Source of the DNA: Isoetes taiwanensis
Lineage: Eukaryota > Streptophyta > Lycopodiopsida > Isoetales > Isoetaceae
DNA: 64,000 bases
Direction of reading: 5' to 3'
Assembly: GCA_021234155.1 (NCBI GenBank)
Contig: JAJEKV010000017.1
Location: 10,053,525 to 10,117,524, forward strand
In this document: piece after piece, positions 21,500 to 33,486 of the stretch
How the letters are laid out: each line of letters begins with the position of its first letter
Numbering within the stretch: position 1 is the first letter of the stretch
Position numbers and translations under genes: made by a program
Notes under the pieces: model-generated
The model's database searches: none
Seen by the model: the letters and a program-made list of their open reading frames with translations, nothing else
What the model was told of the DNA's origin: nothing

Positions 21500-22889
21500 A
21501 GATGAATCTTTTATCTGAAGATAGCATGAGGGTCAAAAGCACTTCTTTAATATCCTCTAATAACACAGTCGATGCAATATATAAGATTTATAGTACCTAA
21601 GTTATGATAGATGAAACAAATTTGAGCTTTTAACGTGCTAGAAAGGTTAGACACATGCATTATGATAATATGCTAGCGTGAGACATAGACTAGTAACGCG
21701 AAAGAACTTAACATATTCGTGCCATTTCAATAGCATATTGAACAAAAATTCTAGGATATACCCACCAGGGCTAGCATATGCGAAGAACTTGTTTCCTCAA
21801 GCAGTTACCAAAGCCATCCAAGTTACACTGCAGATTTACAAGTGTGGCATATACCAAGCATTTGCTTACGTTAAATAGGAAAGCAATGCAAAATAGAATC
21901 ATTTTTCAGTTCTAAAGAAGTAATTTCACTTGCTTTATCACGTGTTAATATATTTCGAACTTTTTTTAGTATGATCTAAAGCAAAGAGCACTATAAAAAG
22001 AGAGGTGTGTCGTGGAGTTGTGGACCCACCTTATCAATCATAGCCATACTTTATTCATGTTGTATATCAATTTCAAAGGATCTTTAAATAAATCAACATC
22101 CCAACTTATTGGAGTTGCCCATTTAATTATTGCAACGTAGAAATGTATGTCCTAATAAAAAAAGGGAAGAAAATACATAGAATTGGTGTAGACATGATTA
22201 AAAAAAAGCTTGTTTTAGAAGGATAAGAAGCGTTGCATAACATTGAGTATAAAGGGGAGGGTACCCTTCTTCCACCCATTCCCTTTCAAGGTCCCACTCT
22301 TTGATTTGAAACACTCACATTTTGCCCCTCCACTATTTACCTTTTAATAGCCACCTTTGCCCTTTAATAGCCCACCTTAAGAACTAGTGAAAATTGAACT
22401 AGGCGCATGGTCTATGATTGTCATTTGTGGGCCAAGATTTTTACTTCCCTAGAACCGTCTTGGAGTCTATGGAGGAGCTTCAACTTGGATGGATGGATGT
22501 TGTGTTCTGCAATTGCCTTGCTATGGTTTGCCAGAAGCTTGAGTTCCAAGGCCCGTTTGGGTGATGAGCTATCCCTTTCTTTAAAACCTAGGTCTTTGAT
22601 CTAGTTTTGATGAACTAATTAGTCTTTGAGCTAGTTTTGGTGAACCAGTTGAAACTGCCAGATTATCAGTGTAATCTGATATTTATTTTAATAATCTTGA
22701 AGTCTTTTACTTGCTTTTATAATATGATCTCTTTTTATAAGGCTTGAATGATGTGGTTTCTAATGATGTTCTATTGTATGGGATTTTCTTTCCTTTAGAT
22801 TAAGCCGAATGGATTATATTCTGTAGACTTGTTTAAGTCTAGCATGGAATCTGCTAGCAATTGATATCAATGACTGACAATGAGGATCG
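21500..22889. other. Upstream region of the 266-residue ORF, no other gene seen
   Basis: AT-rich with scattered short ORFs. The sequence upstream of 21499 on the minus strand has a possible acceptor (TATCTTCAG at about 21515). A short plus-strand frame at 22407-22604 has no domain and no neighbour that supports it. Confidence 0.4.
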
Positions 22890-23470
22890 TTTTATATGTA
22901 TCTCCCATCTTATGCCACCTCTAAAAGATCATCATTTATCATGAAACAACTCCACTATTCCTTTTTAAAGCCAGATAAAGCATGTGTGTCACCTACTTTA
23001 TCGTCCAAAGATTCCACCACATTAAAATCTCCTACCAAAATCCATGTTGTCCCAATTTTGAAGCGTAGTTCTCAAGGAGGCCCACATCAAAGCTGCCTTG
23101 AGAAACATTAGAGGCATAAACATTAATCACCCCCCACTATACACCATCTTGATTCCAGTTTTTCAACAGATCAATGGCCAAAGTTATCCTTAGCAGCAAA
23201 TGAAACTAATAATGATAAAGGCCATGAAATAAAAGTACCCTCTTTAGACTTACAAGAAACTACAACAAGACCAGCCCTATCTATATCCATCAAGTTAAGA
23301 ATTAGCAATAACCGTAGTGCATGTATGTTCATGCAAACAAATGATTCGAGATTTCATTGCACAAAAAATCAAGCTGTCTTTGTCAGCGAGGACTTTTATG
23401 CCATGAATATTCTAAGAAAGACCCGAGATATGTACAATATCGTAATGCTAAATACACTCTAATCCAGCTA
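22890..23470 (-). pseudogene. LINE endonuclease fragment
   Basis: Minus-strand reading gives TTWILVGDFNVVESLDD, the GDFN motif of apurinic-type LINE endonucleases, with SWPLSLLVSF and VYASNV-like segments upstream in other frames. Several stops and shifts interrupt it. No RT follows. The layout matches the endonuclease of the L1-type copy at 40835-41430 better than the TTCTA-tailed family, for which no endonuclease is seen here. Confidence 0.65.
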
Positions 23471-23497
23471 ACAAGCTTAAGGACTTGAACAAAAAGA

Positions 23498-23534
23498 AAA
23501 ACTCTCTCTCCCTCCCTCCCCCTCCCTTTTTTTT
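23498..23534. repeat. CT/CCCT-rich low-complexity run with poly(T)
   Basis: CTCTCTCTCCCTCCCTCCCC is followed by a T9 run. On the minus strand this is a poly(A) run followed by GGGA repeats; it could be the remains of a LINE tail, but no partner is seen. Confidence 0.6.
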
Positions 23535-23637
23535 TGAAGTACGACAGATACACTCATCATTAAATCATGAAAATAAATACATAAGTTTGAGGTGCATATT
23601 TAAAACCCAGAGGAAAAAGCAGTCCCTCAGTGCAAAG

Positions 23638-23919
23638 CTACTTGGGAGCTTCAGATAATCTATATATATAAGGAACCTCTGGTTCTAATTCTAAATCAGC
23701 ATTATGAACTGCAGAAGCTCGTTTTTGCCGAACTGCCATCTTAAGTGAAACATGCGTCCAACCGTCATTATGACTCTCAATTGGTCCAATGTACAAGGCA
23801 AGCCCAACTGCACTGAAGGCAAAAGGAACCATTGCAGAAGATGCTAGTGGAACTTCCGTCTGTATACAATGAGATTTCTCTGCGACGTGTGAGGTCAAAA
23901 CCACCATATTATTGCGCAC
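23638..23919 (-). CDS. Weak hypothetical ORF, possible exon
   Basis: A 93-codon frame with one hydrophobic stretch (SSAMVPFAFSAVGLALYIGP) followed by a basic segment (KMAVRQKRASAV) and an acidic end. I do not recognise it. Upstream minus-strand sequence up to 24334 has a proline-rich frame that could belong to the same gene, with stops between that would have to be introns. Confidence 0.2.
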   Translation of the reverse strand: MRNNMVVLTSHVAEKSHCIQTEVPLASSAMVPFAFSAVGLALYIGPIESHNDGWTHVSLKMAVRQKRASAVHNADLELEPEVPYIYRLSEAPK

Positions 23920-24139
23920 AATATGTGGTCACATGTGTAGTAAATGGGACAATAGCACGTGATACCGCATCAGACATGAGCTCCTGCATAACCATCGCCC
24001 ACCCTAGGAATAAGAAAGAAATTCAAAGCCTCGCAAGCTTCAGGAGCACCAGTCATAGGATGATGCCATCTATCAACAAAATAACCACTTTTTTGACATT
24101 TGTGTATATGTTATCACTCTTGCTCTTTCTCAAATTGTT

Positions 24140-24334
24140 CAAATTTGTTCTTGTACCTGCTGTAATACTCCTGAAAAATCCTCCGCAACAGAAGCGCTTA
24201 GTAATGAAAAAGTAATGTGGGAAGCAAATGGAATAGGTACTTGGGGAGCAAATGGAATAGGGACTTGAGAAACAACTGATGGGATAGATATTTGAGGAAC
24301 AGCTGGTGGAATAAAAGCAACTGAAGGAAGATGA
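24140..24334 (-). other. Proline-rich repeat coding-like segment
   Basis: Minus-strand translation gives repeated PxVPxxxPSV units: FIPPAVPQISIPSVVSQVP, then IPFAPQVPIPFAS. A similar segment, FIPSPQVFSLPFSQFFSN, occurs at about 24915-24985 on the far side of the LINE. The LINE copy thus appears to have landed within a low-complexity, proline-rich repeat, possibly an exon. No start or splice sites can be fixed. Confidence 0.3.
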
Positions 24335-24930
24335 ATATAGAATAGAATAGAATAGATTAGAATAGAATAGAGTTTTTATCGTCCATGGAGACCAATCGAC
24401 CTATAGGACCCAAAAATGTGGTGCAGCAAACGTATTACTGTCCGGGTTAAAAAACCCTCTCCTCAAAGGGTCTTTGGGGAAAAAACCGTGACAGGAATAA
24501 GAGTGTTGTCAAACTGTACAGACATCTATCTTGAGGGGAAAGAATTATGTACACATATCAGGCAAGTGCCCGAGAATCGAGCTGATCCCGCCGATCCATG
24601 ACCTCTTGAATGTATGATCCCAGTATCCGCACCCAGGCCATATTCAACATCTCATGCAGGGGCTGGCCAGTATGGACCAGCTCAGCATAGTGTGTTCAAA
24701 TGTCATCATATGCCGGACAGCTCTGAAGGGTGTGGTATTCATCTTCCACAGCTCCAACTTGGTAGCATTGACAAAGCCTCTCTTGGCGCGGCTCCCCAAT
24801 CCATCTCTCCATCTCAATCCGGAGATGGTGTGTGCCTGTGTGGATAGAGGCAATGGATCTGCGCTTATTCATGGGTAGATGAGTGTGCAGGTAGCATTGC
24901 GAGCCTCGCTCCAGTGATGGGATATAAATT
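24335..24930 (-). mobile_element. LINE copy 3, ORF2 C-terminus with full 3' tail
   Basis: This is the reference copy for the family. In element sense: LQCYLHTHLPMNKRRSIASI, HHLRIEMERWIGEPRQERLC, CQCYQVGAVEDEYHTLQSC, ending near DSRALA stop at about 24552. The 3' UTR then holds TGTACAGTTTGACA, the hairpin at 24434-24498, GGTCTCCATGGACGATAAAA and the TTCTA-type terminal repeat (24341-24370). The 5' end is truncated near 24930. It links the short tails at 13259-13501 and 20230-20389 to a LINE. Confidence 0.82.
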
Positions 24931-25142
24931 TGAGAAGAATTGAGAAAAAGGGAAAGAGAAAACTTGAGGTGATGGAATAAAAGCAATCAGATTTCATAAA
25001 GAAGGAAACCAACTTTTTAATTTGATACCATTTAGGAGTTTTAAATCATAATGAGAATGGAACTCTCCAATATTATAATAACATTGGATGGCAAAGGAGC
25101 ATCCATTGATATAGCAACACAATTCGAGCACAACAGGTTAGC

Positions 25143-26630
25143 TGTGACGTCCCCTACTCGTATACGATGCCCGCACCGTATACAAACAGGAGTTCATCCC
25201 CCGCACCAGCTCCACACTGAAACATGGCCCTCCACATATCACTGTGACCGTCTAGAGTCCACAGTGGGAAGAGTGAAGGGGTCATTTTACCCCGTCTTCC
25301 TCAGGGCCTACCTAGCTGCGGAAGCGTAAACATACACGTCAGTAACATAACATCATATATATCCACCTCGAAGGGTGGCACATCAACATCTGCATGGACA
25401 AAGATCAGCACAATACAAGGAAGTTCCTACCCAAGGCTCAGACTCCAGAGGGATGACTGACAAGCTTGGGTCTCCAGAGTTCAGTGCAGACAGAATCATG
25501 ACAATGGATTGGGCTGGCATAAGAACATGGCTTAGGGTTGTCCACTCCATCCGCCCCTCCTGTGCACACTTTGCAGAGTAGGTTGAAAAGTGTTGGGACC
25601 TGACTGTAGCCCGCCGGGTGCATAGCCAAAGGGGCTATTCCTGGGTTACATCTCCCCAGTCCCGATGGGGCAGGTAGGGATCGCTCCCTCCAGAGATCTA
25701 CATGCTGACCCAAGGTGACTAGAGGGCCACTGCCCTTATTCGACTTAACCCATTGGAAGGTGAACACCACCCCCGCGGGTGTCGAGCCCATGCCTTACCC
25801 ACACTCGGTGGCAAGCCATTAGACCTAGTCACTCGATCCCGGTAGGCCTTACACACACCGGAGGGATGGGTCAATGGTCAGAACACGAACCTCATTCTAA
25901 GCCGGCCGGCCCCTTCACCCACAACCCGGGTGGGCTCGCACACCTGCAGCCGAAATCTAGTAATGTACTAAGAGGGACTAGCTAGGAGCATCATCTACTA
26001 AGCTTTAAGTCTCTACCCCCTTCCCAATACAATGAGTCCACGAGAATACATCCGGCCCATCATATCAACATAAGTAATAAGAACTAATCTAATTCATAGA
26101 GTTAGGTTCTTTAGTTAGAGTCAATCTCGGGGATCTCGCTTGGGGGTGATTTAATAGGCTAAACCTTTGGTTGAAGGCTGGAATAAGGTTTAGGCTATTC
26201 AATCGACCAAATACCGATCCTCGGTTCACTCCTCTCGATCCGGCGTCCATGTCTACGCTTACGCCCGGGATGCGGTCGGAAGGATGATCGACAAGTCTGG
26301 GGGCACGCGCACCATGGAAGTTGGAATTGACTCCTCGGTAGCGAATCGGAGCTCGGAAGGTCCGTGGGCTTAAAAAGGTAAAGTTAGGGTTTGGTGCCTT
26401 ATGTAGGCTATCAGTTAGGTTTAGGGTTTCCATGACCCTTGGTCTACCTTTAATGGGTTAAAGGTCTAAAAGTGCGCACATTGCTAAGTGTGCGCAACAT
26501 TGCACCCTAGGGGCCCTTGCTTGGGTACACGCCTGCGGCATTACCCGTCGATGGGGACGGCGGTACGCTGGATTGGCAAAATGCAAAGATACGCCCCGGG
26601 ACCAGATATCTTTGTCTTTGGAACGTCACA
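25143..26630 (-). repeat. 3' LTR of element A
   Basis: The LTR is 1488 bases; on the plus strand it starts TGTGACGTCCCC and ends GGAACGTCACA. It pairs with 33685-35170 along its full length with many small differences, especially near 26480-26600 where the GTATAC palindrome has decayed. The ORF 26089-26433 inside it is not kept in the other copies. Confidence 0.92.
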
Positions 26631-26645
26631 TTCTCCCCACCTTGA
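26631..26645 (-). promoter_or_regulatory. Polypurine tract of element A
   Basis: In element sense, CAAGGTGGGGAGAA lies directly before the TGTGACG of the 3' LTR; a second CCAAGGTGGGGAGA is 38 bases upstream (about 26674-26686). The doubled tract is shared with element F. Confidence 0.8.
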
Positions 26646-26689
26646 AATGATGTTGTCCGCAGCATCGTGGGTCTCCCCACCTTGGAATC

Positions 26690-27190
26690 TTATTAACTTG
26701 CAATCAACCTGATGCATACGATATACTACTATAATACTTACACATTTATTAAGATTACCTTAAGGTAATATTTTTATCATTATTACGCCATTACATTATC
26801 AAATAACTTGTCAAATCGTAACTTCTATTAAAACAAGGTACTTATTAGTCTCCGTTATCACAACATTTAGTTTATCACAATTTAACACTTTCATATACAA
26901 TTATTATTTAAGGTACTCTTCATTCCTTGCAACACATTCCAACAAAATTTGTGCTGCAAGTCTTCGCACCTTAAAATCCTGTATTAATTTTACAATATCT
27001 ATAATTACATACTTACTATCTTAATTATTAGAATTACTCTAAGGTAATGTTTAAGACATTACTGTACTATTTCATTATCCAATTAACTTATGACTTCATA
27101 ACTTAATCCACGCAAGGTAATTATTAACCTTACTTAATACAACATTTAAGTTTATCAAAGTTTATCAATTTCATACAAAATTTACACTTC
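26690..27190 (-). repeat. Tandem AT-rich units in A, inverted copy of those in F
   Basis: The same two units as at 505-960, inverted. The palindrome ATTACCTTAAGGTAAT is at 26754-26769. A related word ATTACTCTAAGGTAAT lies near 27033-27048 and ATTACCCTAAGGTAAT at 27870-27885, suggesting a third, more diverged unit. Confidence 0.7.
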
Positions 27191-30100
27191 TAAGGTACTC
27201 TTCATCCCTTGCGACACATTATAACAAAATTTGTGTTGCAAGTCTTCGTAGCTCGACCTCCTTGCCCTCCGGAGCGCTCTATTGGCCGTAGGTCGACACT
27301 ACGTTAGAACCATTTTAATTATTAACAAAATTTTGGTTATATGGTGACCACCCCACCTATCTACATGAATGCATGGCTAATCTCCCAGCGTAGGAAGAGG
27401 ATGCTTCTTCCATCGTGGCCGTGGAGACAGCGCCCTATAATGCCTATATGCCGCTCGTGCCTACACCTTTAGTTGCCCAACGTGGAGGATAGGTCCTTCC
27501 CGTATATGGGGCGTGAAGGACAGATTCCTCCTATCAATGCATATATGGGGCTAGAGGTGCTTTTCCTATCAATGCATTCCTGAATGACCTCTTATCTCTC
27601 GAGGTCGTCTACTTCCGTGGGGCGGAAGTAGACTTTTTAATCTACCTTTCACTCATCCAAGCGGAACCGCGGTCATGCCTACATTGACATTACACCACGT
27701 CCTAGAGATCACCGTAGTGGTCCCATCATCGGTAAATACGCATGCAACCCATACCTAGCATAGGCTGCATGCGTAGATTAATCTTAACTACACATGAGAT
27801 TAATCTAAACACAAATCGACATGCCTGAGCCGATTTTTGCTGGCTCCTTTAATGCATGTGATTAACATAATTACCCTAAGGTAATATTTATGAATTAACA
27901 TTATCATAGTATCGGATACATTACTTCTGATAGTACAATTATATTTACTCTAATCTTTACAATATTTAACGACTTTTAGATCGCGATTATTTAAACAATA
28001 ACCCTGATTTTAGACATATTGTTACATAGAGAAGGTTTTATTTATCATACACAAGAATTATATGTGCTTCTTATTCTCTTCCTTGGGTCCTGCCTTATCC
28101 TTGGAAGTATATCCCTAAGATGCACTTAAGTATATCTGAATTCTATTTTCTATCTATATTTATAAGGACCCCGAGGTCATATGGCTATCCTTGGAAGGAA
28201 TTGCATCCTTGCGAAGGATTAATTAACATGCTACCACACATTATCGTTGTTATTTAACTTATTTCCGTATGATACATATACGTACAGCAATTTCTATCCA
28301 GTTATTAGGATCTATATTTAACTTATCTATAAGACACATTAAAGCTTATAATGCATGCGCACACCTTACCTAAGGCTAGAACGCATCCACCCATTGAGCC
28401 GGCGTCGAGTAATTTTGGAGATGACTTGGTCGTTGCATTGCTCCCATACTTTTGCTCCACTTCATTGGTGTAGTTAGCTACTACGTCGGTCTCGCACGTT
28501 GAAGGCCTCCTGAACACTAAGGTGTCTATCTAGCTTACGCTCTATTCGCTTCGGCCATTGCCGGAGTGAACTCTATTCTACGGGTCGGTCAATTCGATGC
28601 AAGTACGTTCAATCATAAGATTGAGCCCTCCCACTTTCTTCGAAAAGAAAATGGTCCTGCTCCCCTTCAATGACGTTGTACACAACGTCATATCTATTCT
28701 CTCCCCTTAAGAGGTTATATGCTTCTTACTTAGCACATTAATTTACTAGCCTTAGCTAACATATATAATCGTCTAAGATGGATGTACATATTATGTTATC
28801 ATTTATTTCAATATAGTATGGGTTACCTACTTAGTTAGAACGATTCTAAACCACAAGGTTTTGTCATCATGACAATTCCTTTTGTCTCAAAAGACTATTT
28901 GATTACTATAATTCTTATTTTAGATGTACCTTACATGTACTATTCTTTTATATTATAGAGATTCCCCCTTTCTTAGTTATTTAAACTCTTGGAATATTCC
29001 TACCAATCGAATTGATGTCATCATAACAAGTTGGCCGGACTTGTTAGATTACTTCTTTTCTTTCGGTTGGATTATTCTTTGGAGGTACTAGATTTATACA
29101 TGGTCAACAATTATCCTAGCAATGAATCCTTCTTAGCGAGGAGATCAATCTCACCAAGTGGTTTCAATATGTTGGATGTCTGTTAACAATCGTGTATAAT
29201 TATAGTTACTCCTATGCATTTCCTTCCCAATCCTTGACGCTTAGCTCAATATTGGGGCGATCCTTTCAGCGAGAATATCTGGAAATGCCTTCTAATCCCA
29301 ATATGGATGTTACCGTCCATACATTTAACCTACTAGGCCCCATGGCCTTAGATCCTTGAGCTTGCTAGAAGCTCATCCACTCGTTGCCTGCTTGAAGTAG
29401 CAAGGTAACGTTCTTCCGAGTCGCTCGATACTTCAGTCTCCTTGACGGTGGATCCTCTTTGATGTAGAGGTTGACTTTGTTCGTTAGAAGCCTGTCATTG
29501 CTGGTGGCTTGCTGGTGTAGTTGATCACTTGAAATCTTCCATGCCGCTTTTCAAAAGCCTGAAGGTGGCGCCGTTGAAAAAAAAAGGTCTTTTATCTTGA
29601 ACTCTTTGTCTTGGCAGCTAACGACTCTGTATCCGATATTGTTTCTTCGACTCCATCGATGTCTCATACGTCGAGTCCTCTTGTTGCCCGAAGAGTGTTG
29701 CGGATGTTGATTGCTTCACCCCTGCAAATTGCCTGACATCTCTTCCTTTGATCTTTTACGCTATGGGAGGGAAGGAATAACAAGGGAACTATATATGCAA
29801 AGCATATAGCTCACATAATTACAATTACTACTAGAGCTATTAGGTCCCCCCTGTGCCTCCCTTCGAGTTGCACACCTACTCCTTGGTGATGTCATTGGTG
29901 TTCCTCCGGTGCAATGGTGTTGATGATCTATATCCTACTATTTGTACATCAGCTCATACTCCGGGGTAATTTGTTGATATACCTGGGCCCTCCGATGTTT
30001 GTCGGTTATGGCACAACACGCTTTGCATCACATTCTAATTAAAGGTGTGCTGGTCGTTGATGCTTCGACATTTCGGTCTGCTTCCTGATCCTGTTCTCGG

Positions 30101-32096
30101 GCGGTAATTGTTCCCCCCTTCATGATACTTGGAGCTATTTGAAGGCGTCTCTTGAGGCTGTGCGCGATTCCTTTGGCTATACTCCTCTGGAGTTGTTCTC
30201 TTCTGCAGTTGTTCTTTGGATCGTCCATCCTTGGGTTCACCAAGTTGCATGCAAGTCCGCGTGCAAGTCATCGGCTCGCCTCGCCTAGTTGCTTCTCCAT
30301 CGAGCTTCCAAACTTCCTTGTTTGATCCCCTCGATCACATGGCTTGGACGTTGTCACGTTCCACAGTGCTATGCCGTCTTCTTATCTTGAGGTACCTTCT
30401 GGTGACTTTGATTGTGCTTGTCAGTTTTGATCCTCCTGTTGCCTCTAGGGAGCTCGTGGAAGAAGTCGGTTGCTAGCACTTCTCCAGCTTTCAGTTCCTG
30501 ACCTTTGTCCCTCTATGCATGTCGGTCTCTCTGGTAAGTAAAGCATCATGGCTCTCCTCCCTGCTGGCTATGTTGTCGGGGTGATGGATCCTTATATCTG
30601 CGCAGCTTGACCCTTGAGTTGAAGAAGTATTTGCCTTAGATATACTTGTCGTTGAATAGCCTGGCTATTATCTTGAACTCTCCTTTTTGCCGAAGGTGCT
30701 TCAGTTGCTATCCTTGTCGTTAAGGTGTCGAATGCTTCTACCTTGGGCGTTTGATGTCCCACATGTCGGAGGTACGATCGGCTTCTTTTCTTCTAATTAC
30801 TGGTAGGAGTACCTGACGAAGCCATCACCTAGTTGTTGAAGGCATATCTCCTCGTCGCAGTGCCTTTCGTAAGTGCCTCTCCATCTAATACCTGTGTCAT
30901 AGCGCATCACCCTATATTACCACAAGGTGGAATTATGGTCGTCGAGATGTTGCCTTCTTAGTTGGCTCGTTGATGTCGGGTCTTTCCTCCTTCTATTGTT
31001 GAGGCCACTCGTGTCATAAGTTCATCAAGTGTTGCCATTGCCACAAGATGTAGTGTTGCGCCCTGACGATGTCCTGATGCCGCGCTGATGATCTTGACAA
31101 GACCGGTGTTGTCTCTTATTCTGACATTGGGTGGACGAGCGGTCTTCTACTTGAGGGCACTTCCGGAAGTGTTTGGAGTCGAAGGTTGCTTGGCCTCTGG
31201 TCTACTCATTTGTCGGTTGAGGTGTTTGTCGTTGTCCTTCCCTCTCTTGGGTCTGTCTTTTCGGTCTCCTCTCCTTATCTGTCTGTACATCAGCTGGGAC
31301 TTCGATGTCTTCAAGAAGTTGCGCCTCTAGCTCTTCTGCGGCTCTGGCCCTGTACTTCGAAAGCAACGCTCGTATATCCTAGAGTCTAAGGGTCTACTTG
31401 AAAGGCTCTCTTACAACATTCTGGGCTCTATAAGCAAGCAAGATGGCTCAAGCAGCATTACTGGAGACATATCTATAATCTACAAGTCTATGGGCATTAG
31501 GACGTGTGGTATGGCATGAAATGAGGTTTGTTTTGCAAAGCCTTCATGATGTTTGAGGCATACTCTAAGGTCCTACAAAGTTGGTTTGGGGGAGTCCAAT
31601 CTCTACACATGGAGTGACTTGGGCAGCTCTAGACTCTAGCGCCTTTCTAGGTATCCTGGCAATAGGGAATGTCAATGTGGCGGCTATATAAGTCAAACTC
31701 TATTAGAAGGACACAAAATTAGGTCAAGGTTTATGCCTTTGGCATGAGCAGAGGTGATGTACCAACAGTTGGACTTGGGTTGCTATGCTGAGGTCTAGAG
31801 GACTATAACAAAGGGGTGTTCTTGGGCACTTCTATCTAGGAGTAAGGCATCAGCTTCGAGCCGAGAGCAATACTTGCGAGGTACTAATGGGGTATGCTTC
31901 TATTTACAAACAAACCACAGTTTGGAAAAACAATTCAAGTGTTTGAGCAATTTTAGTCATTTTGAGCTGGGGTTTGACATTTCTAGCCTAGTTTGAAGTC
32001 ATAAATGGATTCTAGGCTGTCTAACGGTCCCATTGCAACAAATTTCAGGCGATTTGGAGCTCTGTAGCTCAAGTTATGGAGGTTCAAAGTTTGGAG
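27191..32096 (-). other. Degenerate internal region of A
   Basis: About 4.9 kb with stops in all frames. From 29300 to 31400 the base composition rises and minus-strand fragments look coding in texture (for example GNNYRPRTGSGSRPKCRS near 30080-30130, basic and Gly/Ser-rich as in a gag tail), but no RT, protease, RNase H or integrase motif can be found. Either decayed gag-pol or captured host sequence. The ORFs at 31088-31389 (+) have no support. Confidence 0.5.
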
Positions 32097-32377
32097 GTCT
32101 CACACATTGCGCCCAGATCAAAAACTGAAGTTTTGTTTTTGCTCCTGGCGCGATGTGTGAGACATCGGCCCCATTTTGGTCAAAACTTGTCCAATTTGGG
32201 TGATCTAAGGATCTAATCATGCTAGACTCATCAAGTTAGGCAGAATTGACCCCTTACTTGGTCGATTTGGAGGTGTTTTGGTCTAGTTTAGGACTAGTTT
32301 AGGTATGAAGGTCTCACACGTTGCGCCTCGTTCAAAAACTGGAGTTTTGTTTTTAGACCAGGCGCGACGTGTGAGAC
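32097..32377. repeat. Two copies of a long-arm palindrome
   Basis: Copy 1 (32097-32164) has arms GTCTCACACATTGCGCC and GGCGCGATGTGTGAGAC; copy 2 (32311-32377) has GTCTCACACGTTGCGCC and GGCGCGACGTGTGAGAC. Both loops carry AAAACTGRAGTTTTGTTTTT. The A/T to G/C change occurs on both arms together, keeping the pairing. They lie just downstream of the gag-like ORF. Confidence 0.85.
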
Positions 32378-32519
32378 ATCCTCTCAAATTGGTCTAAAAT
32401 GTCTGTTTTGACTAAGACAAAAGCTGGAACTTACTAACTCAACTTAATTAAGTAACTTCATACACTTATAATTTACTCTAAAACACTTTGTATTAAACAA
32501 AATTTTATCATTTACGAAA

Positions 32520-32985
32520 TTAATAAGGCTCTCCTTTGGTGTAGATGGCAAGCTGCATGTCCTTCCTCATTAGAGTTACTCTCTTGGCGTGTACTGTGCA
32601 GGCTGTTGAGTCTTCAAAATGTTGGACCAGCTTCTGCTCTGCTGCTTCTTGAACCTTGGTCTCCTGCTCTTGTTCTGCCCTCTCCTCTTCTTGTATCTCC
32701 CGCTCTATCTGCTCGTACGCTTCTTGGGTCTCTTCATCCATTGAATCCGGAGATCCGATGTCCTCTTCCTCTAGTGCTTTCGTTGATCCCTGGGATCCTA
32801 CTCCTGGGCTGGCTTGGTCGACTGGCCGTTCCTTGATGACTACCTTGACGTTCGGGGTCTTCTTCGTCTCTCGCTTGGGCTCCTCCACGCCTTTGCCCTT
32901 CCGCTTCTTGTTTTCTTCGACCTCCTTGGCCTCTAGCTGTTTCGCGTTGTCGAGGAAATCGAGCGGTCTGTTTGGTGCGCGCCAT
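32520..32985 (-). pseudogene. Gag-like acidic ORF with histone H3-like start
   Basis: The only credible ORF of element A. The ATG at 32983-32985 opens MARTKQTAR, identical to the first nine residues of histone H3, followed by a Phe instead of Lys-Ser. That frame runs 83 codons. A second frame, open without an ATG from about 33046 and read at 32520-32888 as MEEPKRETKKTPNVKVV, continues strongly acidic (QIEREIQEEERAEQEQETKV, a likely coiled coil) to the stop at 32520. A single-base shift near codon 10 would join the two. H3 tail mimicry would let the protein bind chromatin readers; that is inference. Confidence 0.6.
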
Positions 32986-33269
32986 GTCGATCGGAGGTCG
33001 GGCGCCCTAAAATCGCTTCGAAATGCAAAGCAAATTTCTAAACAGGGAATCTACAAATGAGGGGAGGGGGTCCTAGGTCTATTTATAGATGGCCAATTCT
33101 GGGTCAAATTACAAGCTACCCTTTTGGATGGGCTAAAACACTTATTATCGTATTACATGGCTTAATTTAGACCTTTCTAACCTCATAGTTCTAAGTCTAA
33201 GGCTTGGCCATTAATATTATCTAACATTATTAAAGCTTAAATCTAATTAAGAATCATGTTGTAAACATA

Positions 33270-33365
33270 AACGATGCCTGCCCTCAGTGGTTGGCACGGG
33301 GGGTTTGGGCGGGGGGTTCAACCCTGTGGGTGGGAGGTTCAATTCCCGCTACTCTGGGAATCCTT
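33270..33365 (+). repeat. tRNA-like SINE head in the A leader
   Basis: A-box TGGTTGGCACGG at 33288-33299 and a perfect B-box GGTTCAATTCC at 33336-33346, spaced as in tRNAs, within GC-rich sequence. The region between is too G-rich for a normal cloverleaf and no tRNA 3' end follows, so a SINE or tRNA relic is favoured over a functional tRNA gene. It lies between the 5' LTR and the gag-like ORF, on the strand opposite to the element. Confidence 0.6.
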
Positions 33366-33486
33366 TTAAGATGAGGTTCAAATAGATTGAAAAGCTAGAC
33401 TAATCTAGCTAATTCCTAGCTTAAAATTCGAGTTACCATGTTAGTCTTTTGAAATTTATCACTTTTGAAGATGTTCTAGGATCCAT

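Noticed and set aside
26089-26433. Protein-coding gene of 114 codons on the minus strand
   Set aside because: LTR-internal, broken in the partner LTR at 34600-34990.
31088-31389. Two overlapping plus-strand ORFs in element A
   Set aside because: Wrong strand for the element, no motif, no conservation that can be seen.
32959-32985. A true histone H3 gene
   Set aside because: Only the first nine residues match; the next codons and all later sequence are unrelated to H3, and the ORF lies inside an LTR element.
33288-33346. Functional tRNA gene
   Set aside because: Boxes are present but the sequence between them is a G-rich run that does not give an anticodon arm, and no acceptor stem can be paired.
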